Part shown: positions 29,401 through 39,456 of the stretch, one piece after another
How the letters are laid out: each line of letters begins with the position of its first letter
Position numbering within the stretch: position 1 is the stretch's first letter
Assembly (NCBI GenBank): GCA_006503475.1
Contig: RSEH01000120.1
Location: 62,001-126,000, forward strand
DNA length: 64,000 bases
Source of the DNA: Stentor roeselii
Taxonomy: Eukaryota; Ciliophora; Heterotrichea; Heterotrichida; Stentoridae
Reading direction: 5' to 3'
Position numbers and translations under genes: made by a program
The notes under the pieces: model-generated
Told to the model about the DNA's origin: nothing
The model's input: the letters and a program-made list of their open reading frames with translations, nothing else
Databases searched by the model: none

Positions 29401-32127
29401 TTTGAGTTATGTCCTCTTGGGTTCACACTTGTAGAGTCTTCCCAGGAGTGTGAAAGAAAAAGTGATGAGAAGATTGTAGCGAAATTTGACTTTTATTTAA
29501 GTATTTCAGGAGTTTTCATCGACCCCATTTCTGGATTGTTTTGCGTGACTGGAAGTTCTGAACAGTTTTACCCGAATCTTGAAGATAATGACCCGATTCC
29601 TGCTTATCAAAGAGGATTGTATTTCAGGGGAAATGGATCTTTTATCAGTTTTTTTCCACCTTATAAAATGTTGTTCTTTGGTTTGAAGTTTTCAGTGATG
29701 ATTTGGGTGATGCCGGATAGTCCATCAACGATACTTTTTAAGAAGCAACGTGTGAAGAACTCAGGATTTGAGAGTCTTCTTGAAAACTCTGTCCTGACCT
29801 TTAAAATCCTTCTTTCAGATTCAGTATTGTCCATCACTTTCCCTGACCCTTTGATTATATCTACCTGGAGTCAGGTTGTTTTTACCTTGAAAAATGAAAA
29901 ACTCTCTTCTTTTTACTATTTAATTGTAAATCAACGACAGTCTGCAATATCAACAAGTCTCGAATTTATTCGAGACTCGCCTGAAGGAAAATTCGTTTTC
30001 GGGTCATGTGAAAATTTTCCTTCATTTAAGGGTTTTTTGTATTCAGCTTCTGTTTACATTGATGAACTCAGTAAAGATGATTTGACTGAATCTGGATATT
30101 TTTCTAGTCCTGAACAAATGACGACCACCCCAAGTGTAACTTGCGATATAAATTTTTACTTTGATGAAGAAAAAAACTCCTGCAGGCCTTGTCTTGCTGA
30201 ATGTTTATACGGCTGCCGTTATAACGACTCTTGTGGTTTATGTGCTGATAAAAATTGTGAAATATGTGAAAACTTTGAGACTTCTTGTGAAAGTTGTGAA
30301 GAAGGTTTTTTTTACCATGATGAAAAGTGTGTTAAATGTAATAGTTCAAGTTTTTTTAATGAAAGTTTGAAGATGTGTCAGGAATGTTCTCCTCTTTGTG
30401 TGAGTTGCTCAAGTCGCGAATATTGTAATGAATGCAGGCCGAATAGTCACTTGAATCTGAATATGTCCTGTGAATGCAGTCAAGGATTTAAAGGAGTTGA
30501 TAGTTGTGAGCAGGTCTACTTTACTGTCAAGGCTTCCTTTCATGACAAGAAACTCACTTTAAACTTTTCTGAAGAACTTCTGTTCGATCTGAATAAAACT
30601 CAATTTGAGGTCTTTATCGATGAGATTAGAACTATATTCGATATAAAAAAATTATCTCCATGTTGTTTTCAAGTGATTTTTTCATCCTCTCAAACAAAAT
30701 CATCGAAAGTTTGTATTTATTTCTTGGGAACAATTTTTTCGATAAATAAATCAGTCCTTAACACAACTTTCATTGAAATAGAAACGAAAGTAGAAGCTCA
30801 AAACACTATAGTAAGGGCGATTATTGAACTGAAAAATTCAATAAAATATATATATCTAGCAACTATCGGATTTATTATCGGCACAAGTGTCATAACTTTC
30901 GACCCGAACTGTCTTTTTACCTTTTTAAACAGTGCCGAATTAATAGCTTTTACTTCAACTTATGAGCTAGAAATGGGTGAAAATTTAATTGATTTTTTGA
31001 ATAACCTAAAAATTTCATCAAGTCTTCCATCTTTTTTTTACGACTTAGAAACAGATTCAGGAAAAGTGAATGAAGTAAAATTAATTGCTTACGGATATTC
31101 AAGCAACCTACTACTTGATAACTCTGGTTTTATCGTATCATTCTTTATCACTCTTATTTTCCTCAATATTTTACTATTCGCTCTATCAAGATTAAGGGTC
31201 GGTCGAGGAAGAATCTGGATGCTTAAGTTGTTGAAGTACTTTAAATACGAATTTTACCTGAGACTCTGGATACAGACACTTTTCGAGTTGATTTTAACGA
31301 GTTTCATTGCTTTTCGGTTTTACAACCAAGGGTCTACCTTCCAGATCGTGAATATGATAATAACTGCTTTGATATCTGTAAGTTCTAATTAGCTGACTCA
31401 TTTAATTTTATTCGTCTGTTTATGCATAATTGTCAACAAAAGACGAAAAATGCAAAATTCAGTAGAAATCGAAAATCTTTTAGAAAAATTCGGAATTTTT
31501 TTTGATGAGTTCTCGACAGGTCCTTTTTACAAATATTTATTTTACATCATTTTCTTTATCAGAAGACTAGTCCTGTGCATATTTGTGATTTTTTCTCATT
31601 CAGGAGGCTTCCAGATAATAGTTTCTCTTTTATTTTCATTCATAGTAAGTCCCACTCAGGTCATTTTATTCACAAAACTCTCCAGTTGTTTCAAAGACCG
31701 ATATTTTGACAAGTACTTCTTCAGCTGTGAACTTCTAATCGCAGTGTTTTACTCCTGCCAAGGTCTTTTTGCATTGAACTTCATATCAGCAAAGTCTCTA
31801 GCAGTGACAGGTTACTCAATAGTCTTCATCATTCTCTTCATAACAATAATTTTCGGCTCTTCATCTTCACTAATCAAAATCTGGAGAACCTGCCGAAAAT
31901 CAAGAAAATCAACAAAAGTGACCCCTGCGAAATACGAAGAACGAGAAAACGTTAACGATCACACAATTTCTTACAATGGACTCAACTCAATGAACCAAAA
32001 ATCTGAGGTTTCCCGTCATTCAGGAGTAGAAATCGAAGTAAGAGACCTAAAACGTTACTTTTCTTTCCGCTTCGCTCCGAATGCATCACTCAGAGACTCA
32101 CTTGAAGAATCGGTGCACGTTCAATAA
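26479..32127 (+). CDS. Large Cys-rich receptor-like membrane protein with four LamG-like modules (spliced)
   Basis: Two exons around an intron at 31378-31392 give 1877 residues. A signal peptide (NNLFLIIQILLKLSES) is followed by four copies of one module. Each has a concanavalin/LamG-like domain opening with a [DS]P[IF]PxxxRGxxF phrase (near residues 98, 400, 722, 1037) and then a furin/TNFR-like Cys block such as CDPLCPTWPWC or CLAECLYGCRYNDSC. The spacing is about 300-320 residues. After residue about 1450 come roughly eight hydrophobic segments, the last four gained only by splicing. A charged cytoplasmic tail with Ser-rich ends closes the protein. The layout fits a surface receptor or channel-like protein of the kind expanded in ciliates. 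No kinase or pore motif is recognised. The ligand is unknown. Confidence 0.88.
31378..31392 (+). other. 15-nt spliceosomal intron
   Basis: Sequence GTAAGTTCTAATTAG, phase 0, ending in an in-frame TAG. Removal joins membrane segments of the receptor-like protein; exon 2 starts with LTHLILFVCLCIIV, a clean transmembrane helix. Confidence 0.92.
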
Positions 32128-32136
32128 CTTACTAAT

Positions 32137-33448
32137 CTAAATACTCCATTCAGGCAGAATCAAATAATAAGCATTTTCTTTCCAAGCCGGTAAATTTTTT
32201 CTTATCTCCAAAGCTTTTTCTTGCATTTCTTGAGCTTCTTTTTCACGTTTTTTGAAGTTTTTCAGAAGTTTCGAGAACTGTTCTAACAAAAAAACTTCAG
32301 AAAAGTCGTTTTTCTATTTTTTTCTTACGTTTTTCACTTGTTCTGAAACGTTTCTGAAAATTCCTTCAGCGTGTAAAGCGTTTTTATTGAAGGATAAGAC
32401 ATGACCGAGGAGGAGCAAAGCCTTGGAAGTATTTTTTGGGTCGTTCGCTTCGAAGAACTTGAGAGCAGCTTTGATCCACTCGACAGCTTTCTAAGTCCAT
32501 CTTTACGTTTTGATTGGCTTGTTCGAGGTAAATTTCGCCGATGTTAGTCAGAACCTTTCCTGGAAAATCAGGAGAAAGATTGAGGTCTACTTGTAAATCG
32601 TATATCATGGGAAAGGACTCGAGTTCTTGGATTGATCTTTGAAGAAGGTTTATTGATTGTGAAAAGTTTGCTTCTGAAGGGGTTGGTGATTTGGAAGATT
32701 TGATTGATTTGTTGACTTGATAGGATGAAGTTAATTCTCGAGAATCCAGCCAAGTCGCTATTGCAAGATTATGCAAAACTTCTCCTAATTTCAAATGACC
32801 CGAAGTCTTCTCAAAAGACTCAAAAAAATCATCTTTCAAAACCGTGTTTTTATTCAATCCAGGTAAAGATTTTGAATCATCCTCAGTTATTCCTCGATGA
32901 TTTTTCATTGAAAAGCCAGCAACCCAAGCAAGTTTCTTAGAAGCTTCATCAAACTGTCCTTCAAGTATCAAAGCAGTCTAAATACAAACTACCCCAAATA
33001 AATACAAGACCTCACAAACTGCTTCAATAGGCAAATCTGCGAATCCAGGTAAAGATTCTAAAGACCTGCATAAATCCACAGCTTTTAAAGGATTAGTCAC
33101 CAGGAAGAGCTTCGCCAAAGACAAGTGAATCCTGCAAAATGAAGGACTTTTCAGGTTCTTTAAGATTTCTTCAAGAGTTTTTTCGCATGAAAGGACTTTT
33201 TGTTGGTTTTTCTGGCATTTCGCTAAAGATTCAAGAATAAAATTGTGAACTGGACCTGATGATAAGTCAGTTTTGCAGATTATTTCACTGCATCGAATTA
33301 GTTCCAGCTCGGCCATTGACCAGTTTTGTTGTTTGATGAAAGAAACTGCGCTGAGGTACTCAGGAAAACTACTTGCCGAGGCTTCGAGTGATGAGGTAGT
33401 TGATGGCGAAAAGAATCTTTTGAGAGTCGTATTAAAGAACCTGTGCAT
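32137..33448 (-). CDS. TPR-type protein with possible mitochondrial presequence (four exons)
   Basis: Four exons with introns at 32978-32992, 32491-32506 and 32314-32328 give 421 residues. The N-terminus MHRFFNTTLKRFFSPSTTSS is basic, Ser/Phe-rich and lacks acidic residues, as in mitochondrial targeting peptides. The remainder is helical with TPR-like repeats, for example NIGEIYLEQANQN continuing after splicing to KAVEWIKAALKFFEAND, and SKALLLLGHVLSFNKNALH. The C-terminus is a charged helix ending LPAWKENAYYLILPEWSI. TPRs are protein-binding scaffolds. All three splices keep phase 0 and extend a consistent repeat pattern, and the stop ends 9 bp before the convergent receptor-like gene. The exact family is unknown. 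Confidence 0.8.
32314..32328 (-). other. 15-nt spliceosomal intron
   Basis: On the coding strand GTAAGAAAAAAATAG, phase 0 with terminal in-frame TAG, intron 3 of the TPR gene. Between the GT and AG ends it is nearly all A. Confidence 0.8.
32491..32506 (-). other. 16-nt spliceosomal intron
   Basis: On the coding strand GTAAAGATGGACTTAG, intron 2 of the TPR gene. It is the only intron here that is not a multiple of three, so retention shifts the frame. Splicing restores a TPR helix. Confidence 0.85.
32978..32992 (-). other. 15-nt spliceosomal intron
   Basis: On the coding strand GTAGTTTGTATTTAG, phase 0, ending in an in-frame TAG. It is intron 1 of the TPR gene and has GTAG at its 5' end. Confidence 0.85.
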
Positions 33449-33653
33449 CGAATGGCTTTATAATGTGAAAAAGTTGGAAATTCACGAAATGAGTGAATTT
33501 AGGTGGGTTTAATTGAAAACTTTAATTTTTCAATTACTGGAGGTTAAGGAATTTTAAGTGTAAGATTTTTTAAGAAATTGTGAAAATTTTGTTTTGTTTT
33601 GATATTTGAGAATTAGGTTTAGGTATCAATTTTGTTGAAAATGTAAAATTTTA

Positions 33654-34925
33654 ATGAATATCATTTTCTTGATATGTCTCGCTTATGCTGACACTGATAA
33701 ACCTTGGTCACTTCTTGGACTCTCAGGATATGCAGGAGAAGTAGAGGTCAATAGAAGGACTGGGTCTTCTTTGTTTTACTGGCAGTTTAATTCAGTGGGA
33801 AGCGATATTTCAACTGATCGTCGGCCTTTGATTCTTTGGTTGCAGGGTGGCCCGGGTTGTTCAGGTCAAGAAGGAATGCTCGGTGAGAGGATTTCTCCGA
33901 TTTTTATTGATGACAACAGAGTTCCACACTTCAACAACATGACCTGGGCACTTAACTTTCATTTGCTTACTGTCGATTTTCCTTATAATACAGGATTTTC
34001 TTACTCGAATGAACAGAGTGATCTACAAAATTCAACTGTTGGGGCTGTTGGATATCTTTATAATTTTCTTCAGATACTTTATTCGAAGTACCCGATTTGG
34101 TTTGACAGAGAATTTTACATTTTTGGGGAAAGTTATGGAGGACACTGGGTTCCTGGATTAGCCTACAAAATCCTAATAGAAAATTCCGGTTCATCACTGA
34201 CAGGAGTTTTCGACATTCCACTCAAAGGTATCGGAATAGGAGACGGTTGGTTCGACGCAAATTTCCAGTCATCCTACTACTCCACCTATTCCTTTAACCA
34301 AGGTTTAGCAAACCGTCAGCAACAACAAAACATGGCAAACAACGAGTACAGCATCCAATCAAGTTTAATCCAAGGAAACTACTCAGCAGCGAACGACTAT
34401 TGGAACAATTTGCAAGATCAGTTCTCAAACTACAGCAACGGAGCAAGCGTTTACAACACCCGGATCTTCGGATGGCAGAATTTCGGAGACTTTCCAGGGT
34501 GGCTCAACCTTCAAAGCACGAAAGACTTATTAAACGTCATGAATAATCAAACATGGACTGGATGCAGTGATGATGTTTATGACGCGTTCACTGATGATAT
34601 TTTTCAGGGCTTTATATCGAACATGATGCCTTATGTCCTCAATAGTATTAAAGTACTTATTTACAATGGACAGGATGATTTCATTGTCAATGCCATCGGG
34701 GTTGAAAATTTCATTGCAAACTTACAGTGGAATGAAACTGTTAATTTTATGAGGAGTCGAAAAGCTGTTTGGCAGGTCGTTGGACGGGTTGCTGGGTATG
34801 TGCAGAGCTATTCGAATTTGACTTTCGCGGTTATTCTGAATTCTGGACATTTTGCACCTTTTGATCAGCCTTATGCAACTAGAGACATGGTTAACCGGTT
34901 CATATTAAACCAAGGATGGAATTAG
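33654..34925 (+). CDS. Serine carboxypeptidase (peptidase family S10), secreted
   Basis: A 423-residue protein with a signal peptide (MNIIFLICLAYA). Family S10 landmarks are all present: LWLQGGPGCSG (61-71) forming the oxyanion region, FGESYGGHWVP with the nucleophile Ser160, NGQDDFIVN with Asp342, and SGHFAPFDQP with His399. The enzyme removes C-terminal amino acids at acid pH, so a lysosomal, food-vacuole or secreted role is likely. Length and spacing are normal for the family. It is divergent from the TPR gene with 205 bp between starts. Third codon positions switch from T/G-ending to C/A-ending and back within the gene. Confidence 0.95.
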   Translation: MNIIFLICLAYADTDKPWSLLGLSGYAGEVEVNRRTGSSLFYWQFNSVGSDISTDRRPLILWLQGGPGCSGQEGMLGERISPIFIDDNRVPHFNNMTWALNFHLLTVDFPYNTGFSYSNEQSDLQNSTVGAVGYLYNFLQILYSKYPIWFDREFYIFGESYGGHWVPGLAYKILIENSGSSLTGVFDIPLKGIGIGDGWFDANFQSSYYSTYSFNQGLANRQQQQNMANNEYSIQSSLIQGNYSAANDYWNNLQDQFSNYSNGASVYNTRIFGWQNFGDFPGWLNLQSTKDLLNVMNNQTWTGCSDDVYDAFTDDIFQGFISNMMPYVLNSIKVLIYNGQDDFIVNAIGVENFIANLQWNETVNFMRSRKAVWQVVGRVAGYVQSYSNLTFAVILNSGHFAPFDQPYATRDMVNRFILNQGWN

Positions 34926-35053
34926 TTAAGTATATTTTCTGAATCCAACTATTAAAAAACCACCAAAACCTAAATTTTTTTAACTGAAAAATGTAACCTC
35001 TCATAACTCCGCCATTCCTCCAAAATTCAAATAAATCCCTTAATAAAGATAAA

Positions 35054-35614
35054 ATGAAAAACACTCTAAAAGCCAAATCAACCCCAAAAAATGCAGTTTC
35101 CCCCAAAAACCCTCCTCATTCAACCAAAAACGAAAACAATTCATCTCCAGAAAATCCATTCCGCATCTTACAAAAGTTAGAAAACCAGTTAATCAAAGAC
35201 AAAAATGGAAAAAAGTATCGAGCAGTTCTATTAGAGGACAATTTATTCACCTCAAGTATATTCGAAACAATAAGTTCTTCATACAAAGACCGAAACATTT
35301 CAATAACACCTTCAAATTCAAGCAAGCCACGCAGTAAAAGTTTCAAAACAGCTTCAATCGATTTAAAAAGAGGAGCTTTTTCCTCGAAACAGTCAATAAT
35401 CCGAGTGGTTCCTTCATCAAAGCGAAGAACTTTCACAAAATCAAAGAACTGGCGATCTGAAGTGAAAAGTCCGACTCCAGGTTCAGCCTTTGCCTTTGTT
35501 CAAGTCCATGCAAGCACTGTGGAGACTGAGCAGGACTTGACAGTTGATGCGAAAGGAAAAATGAATGAATTGAGTCCTTGGAAGCTTCTGATGAGAGAAC
35601 TTTGTAATGAGTAA
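35054..35614 (+). CDS. Basic, Ser/Lys-rich protein of unknown function
   Basis: A 186-residue protein, probably disordered at both ends. A short central part (RILQKLENQLIKDKNGKKYR, AVLLEDNLFTSSIFETISSS) could form helices. Several RS and SP sites occur (KSPTPGSAF). No domain recognised. The C-terminus (SPWKLLMRELCNE) is a likely amphipathic helix. Start context is A-rich (AAAGATAAAATG). The next gene is convergent with 17 bp between stops. Confidence 0.65.
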   Translation: MKNTLKAKSTPKNAVSPKNPPHSTKNENNSSPENPFRILQKLENQLIKDKNGKKYRAVLLEDNLFTSSIFETISSSYKDRNISITPSNSSKPRSKSFKTASIDLKRGAFSSKQSIIRVVPSSKRRTFTKSKNWRSEVKSPTPGSAFAFVQVHASTVETEQDLTVDAKGKMNELSPWKLLMRELCNE

Positions 35615-35631
35615 GAGTCTTAATTAGTCTG

Positions 35632-35874
35632 CTACTTAAGTTTTTGGTGCATGTCTATCATAAACTCTAACATTTCTTTATCGTCGCAAGGATCTGGAGG
35701 CTCCCTGTTTGACTCTTCTACTTTTCTTTGGATTTCCTGGCAGTCAAGACTGCCTTTTAGGCTCGAGGTTCCTGAAATGTCGACTGTTTTTTTGTATTCG
35801 CTGACTGGGGATTACTCCTCGAAGGTTTTTAGGCTGGATATTAAAGAATCTGATAGATTTGCCTCGCTAGCCAT
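35632..35874 (-). CDS. Very small spliced protein of unknown function
   Basis: Two exons with an intron at 35801-35815 give 75 residues: starts MASEANLSDSLISSLKTFED, ends DKEMLEFMIDMHQKLK. Unspliced, the frame stops after 20 codons at GAG-TAA, the same layout as in the CFAP97-like intron. The product is acidic and helical. The plus-strand frame of 93 codons over the same bases has no support. I rank the spliced minus-strand reading higher because a canonical 15-nt intron restores the frame exactly to a stop just before the convergent gene. No family known. Confidence 0.6.
35801..35815 (-). other. 15-nt spliceosomal intron (candidate)
   Basis: On the coding strand GTAATCCCCAGTCAG, phase 2, making GAG-TAA if retained. 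It lies in the 75-residue gene. It contains a second internal CAG, so the 3' site is chosen by length. Confidence 0.6.
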
Positions 35875-36612
35875 ATTAATAAAGGTTTACTTATCAAGTG
35901 GTTGGATCACCAACACTAATACATTTCTATAGTTAATAATAAATTTTGGTAATAAGAAAAATTATTTACTTAGATTTAGAATGATCTATTAATATCAAGA
36001 TATAATCGAGTTATAGTATGTCGTGATGAGATTTCAGTAGATTTTAATTGTAACTTTAATTATATAAAACTTTCTTATTTTATTAAAATACCTTTTAAAT
36101 GTATGTGTAATTTAGCTTTGAGCATTTCGAATGAAATATTCCATTTTTTAGATTGAAATCATATTGAAAAATTCATTTCTCTCAACAATAAAGATCAATT
36201 TTACCTTTTTCAAATTTCTTTAATAGATATAAATAATTTTATAATAGATATATATTCATATTAAATAGTTTGGCATTGTCACTATTAAATGGATATCTTT
36301 ATTCTCTTTCTAAAATAAGAAATTTGAAACTTGTTATTGAACCTCTTTTGACCTGATATTTTTGAAACATAAGTTTCAACCTGATAAGAAAATGATTTTT
36401 TTTACTGATTCTTTCATCAAGATGTCAGTAATCCTAAAATTTTGAAATAACTTAATCATAAACCCGAAATTGAAACCATAAAAACTGAATATTATTTGAT
36501 TCGACTTAACGAATATAAATATTATGAAAATTAACGATAATATAACTCTTTCCAAATAATTTATTAGATAAGTGAATCTAGGAATATAAATTCTATTAAA
36601 AATTTCAATTAA
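35875..36612. other. Long AT-rich gene-free spacer
   Basis: About 738 bp, strongly AT-rich, lying upstream of the 75-residue gene and downstream of the ankyrin gene, both on the minus strand. No frame, with or without tiny introns, could be supported. It contains one perfect short hairpin and two copies of ACCTGATA flanking it; otherwise nothing is recognised. Confidence 0.6.
36362..36379. repeat. Short perfect inverted repeat (7-bp stem, 4-nt loop)
   Basis: TTGAAAC, loop ATAA, GTTTCAA inside an AT-rich spacer. ACCTGATA occurs just before and just after. It could be a protein-binding site or chance in AT-rich DNA. Confidence 0.35.
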
Positions 36613-39447
36613 TTACAATAATGCTGTCTTGTTTAAGTTAAGTCTCGGCATCAGTCGAGACTCGTTCCAATAACTGGGACGAGCAGTGACACGATGTAAC
36701 TGTTTTAAAATTTCATGATATTCCAAAAATCCGTTCGAGTTTTGATCAGTGGCCTTGAAAAGCCTGGCAGATACTTCAGCACTGAAGGCAAGTCCCAACC
36801 AGGCAGTCATACCTTGAAACTCATTCAAACAAAGAGCTCCCTTTCGGCCTTGGTCCATCATATCGAATAAAAACGCGATTGAAACCTTTTTATCTACAAG
36901 TTTTTTTGAAATCATTTCCCAGAACTGCTGACTTTCGCGGTTTTCAAGTTTTTCAACATTTTTTAAATCGTTTTTCTTTGAAATCTTTGGCAAACTTGCA
37001 GCTTTTCCCAGGTTTCCTGAAATTTGACTGTTTTGGGCATCGTCTTTACCCGGGCCAGCGAAACTGGACCGCTTTTTGCTTTCTTTAGAGACGCTTGCCT
37101 TAGCGAAAAGGGTTGAAACAGACGTAATAAACTCTCCATCAAGTCCAGAAAAAGCACTTTCCAAAGGAGTTTTTCCTAAACAATTCCGAACCCCTATATT
37201 CGCTCCAAGTTCAAGCAGCACTTTAATAACCTGCACCTGTTTATTCTCAACAGCAACATGCAAAAGTGAAGCCTTTTTAACAATCGTCTGATCATTAACC
37301 TCAGCCTTGCCCCCCGCAATACAATCTTTAAGTCTTTCACAGTCACCAAGTCTACAAAAGTCCCAACAATGTAGAAAATTTTTCTCAAGTTTATTAAAAA
37401 CATCTAAGTCTTTAGGTTTTCGTTTTTGAATATCAAGTTGAGTCCGAAGCAAGTTTTTATCAGCATCAAGCCTCACAAGGAAGTCGACAACTTCTGCAAA
37501 TCCTCGACTTGCAGCAAGATGAAGAGCGTTTTGAAGTTTTCCATTGCGAAAGTAGATGTCGCAGTTCCATCGAACTAAGACTTTGAGAGTGTCAAGGCGG
37601 TTGTGCTTGACTGCGAGTAAAAAAGGAGTGAACTGCTTTCGACAAGGGTGGTCTATTATGCTGGATACTGGCTTTATTGATAGTTTTTGGAAGACCTCTG
37701 GACAGTCTGGGTCGGTTTTTACCAGTTGTCGGGATTGGAATACGTGTAGGATGTAGTCTAGTAAATCGGGAGAGCTATGAACAGCTGCGATATGCACGAT
37801 CGTCCAGCCTTCTTTGGTGATAGCTTCTAAGGCAACCCAGGCGTCTCCGACCCAGGCCTTGATCCCAAATTTCCAAGGTTCACTTTCATGTTCACTTCCT
37901 TCAAGCATAATTTTCACAAGGTCAAAGCAGTTATTTTGCACAGCAAACATCAAAGAATTCCACCCTTGCGAATTAATTTCTGAAATTTTCGCTTTTTTAT
38001 TAAGCAAGATTTCAACCGTTTCTTTATTTTTCGCTTTTACAGCTGCCCTAATTGAAAATCACATCAAATAGTTCATATGTGAATCTTTTCTAATGCACTT
38101 AGAAATATCTTCTTCACTCAAGACCTTCAAGTCCCTTTTATCAAGTCCATCGAGTCCTTTTCCCTTTTTCAAAGCAAGACTTTCTTTCAGCTTAAAAACG
38201 ATTAAAGAAGTGATAAACTTTGACCTGCTAAGCTCAAGAGGCCTTCTTCCTGCAACGTCTTCGACGTTGATACTCGCTCCCGCGTCTAGAAGCGCCTGGA
38301 CAAGGCCTGGCTTATCGAAAAAGACTGCTAAATGAAGTGCGGTGCGACCTTCATCGTCTGTCCAGTCTAAAAACTTGCCGTCTACTCGATTTTTTATCGA
38401 CTTTCCAGAAGATTTACTCATTTTTGATAGAAGATCTTCTATTTTTTCGTTGAAGTCTTGGGAGTCGATGTTGGTTGATGGGCAGTTCCTGGATAACTCT
38501 AAAGGCTTGCAGTAATTGTTTGATGGACCTCCTGGACGCTTATATTTTATCAGACGGGCAACTGAGTGAGTGTTTTTTATGGTTGACATTGATTGGATTA
38601 TTTTTGGGTGCTTTGATAATGAACGCAGGAGGATCGGAACTAATTGGGAACAGTCTGAAAATACTGAGTAATGAAGAGGTGACCTTCCTTTAAAGTCACA
38701 GATTTTAGGATCTGCTCCGAGTTTCAGAAGGATATTGGCTAGCAGGTCATTCCCCAACGCACATGCATAATGAAGAGAAGTCCTTAAAAACTGGTCAGAA
38801 GTGTTAACTTTTTTGGCTCTTTCCATATCAGACGAGCAGCAGTCCAAATGAGCTTCAACAATTCTAAGATTTTCAGTAATACTTGCATGTACCACACTTT
38901 TACTCGGCACACTTTGCAAAATTTTCGCTTTTTTCAATATTTTCGCACTTTCCCTAATCCTTGCTTTAATCTTCATCTCAAAAACATCATCTTGGCTACG
39001 AGTAAGATTTTCTTCTTTAAGCGAATCAACAAGGTTTTCAATATGAAAAACTTTTTTCAAAGTAATTTTTTTGATAGTTTTCGACCTTTCTTGTTGAATT
39101 TGCTTTTCTTTTTCCATTCTTTCCCTGACTTTAATCTCTAATTTTTCAGATCGGGCCTGTCGAGCCATGAGAGCTTTTTGAGAATTTGAAATTCCGACTT
39201 CCAGATGTTTAGAAAACCTCGCCGGCAGGTAAGATTTTGATAAAACTTCTTTAATTTGCGTGGGGGTCTTAGGGGGCAGGTAAATCGGGTGCATGTCAAC
39301 CTGCGAGTCATCTGAATAAACTTGAGACATGTCAAGACTTGGAACTTTCGAAGGCCTGGCTTGATGAAAACCTGAAATAATTAAATTCACATTGTCAAGA
39401 TCATCTAATTCGCGAAGGTCAGCCACTGTTAAACTACTCAGATTCAT
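36613..39447 (-). CDS. Ankyrin-repeat protein with C-terminal EF-hands (spliced)
   Basis: Two long exons around an intron at 38048-38062 give 939 residues. Ankyrin repeats appear in both exons, for example TSLHYACALGNDLLANILLK, TALHLAVFFDKPGLVQALLD, NSLMFAVQNNCFDLVKIMLE, NALHLAASRGFAEVVDFLV and SLLHVAVENKQVQVIKVLLE. The splice joins MNYLM to AAVKAKNKETVEILLNKKAK, itself an ankyrin helix pair, so the two halves are one gene. A charged linker rich in Lys and Ser leads to two EF-hands near the end: a poor one (DQGRKGALCLNEF) and a canonical loop DQNSNGFLEYHE. This suggests a Ca-regulated scaffold. A basic coiled coil (about residues 95-140) lies near the N-terminus. The start is the first ATG; an upstream GTG is not used. 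Confidence 0.85.
38048..38062 (-). other. 15-nt spliceosomal intron
   Basis: On the coding strand GTGATTTTCAATTAG, phase 2, giving TGA in frame if retained. The 5' end is GTGA, not GTAA. Removal fuses two ankyrin-repeat frames. Confidence 0.88.
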
Positions 39448-39456
39448 GTTAATATA
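39448..39456. promoter_or_regulatory. 9-bp head-to-head gap
   Basis: GTTAATATA is all that separates the likely start codons of the ankyrin gene (minus) and the next gene (plus). A start further in the plus gene (39547) would widen the gap to 99 bp. Confidence 0.4.

Noticed and set aside
35651-35932. 93-codon plus-strand frame
   Set aside because: It lies over the minus-strand small gene, which a canonical 15-nt intron makes continuous and which fits the spacing better.
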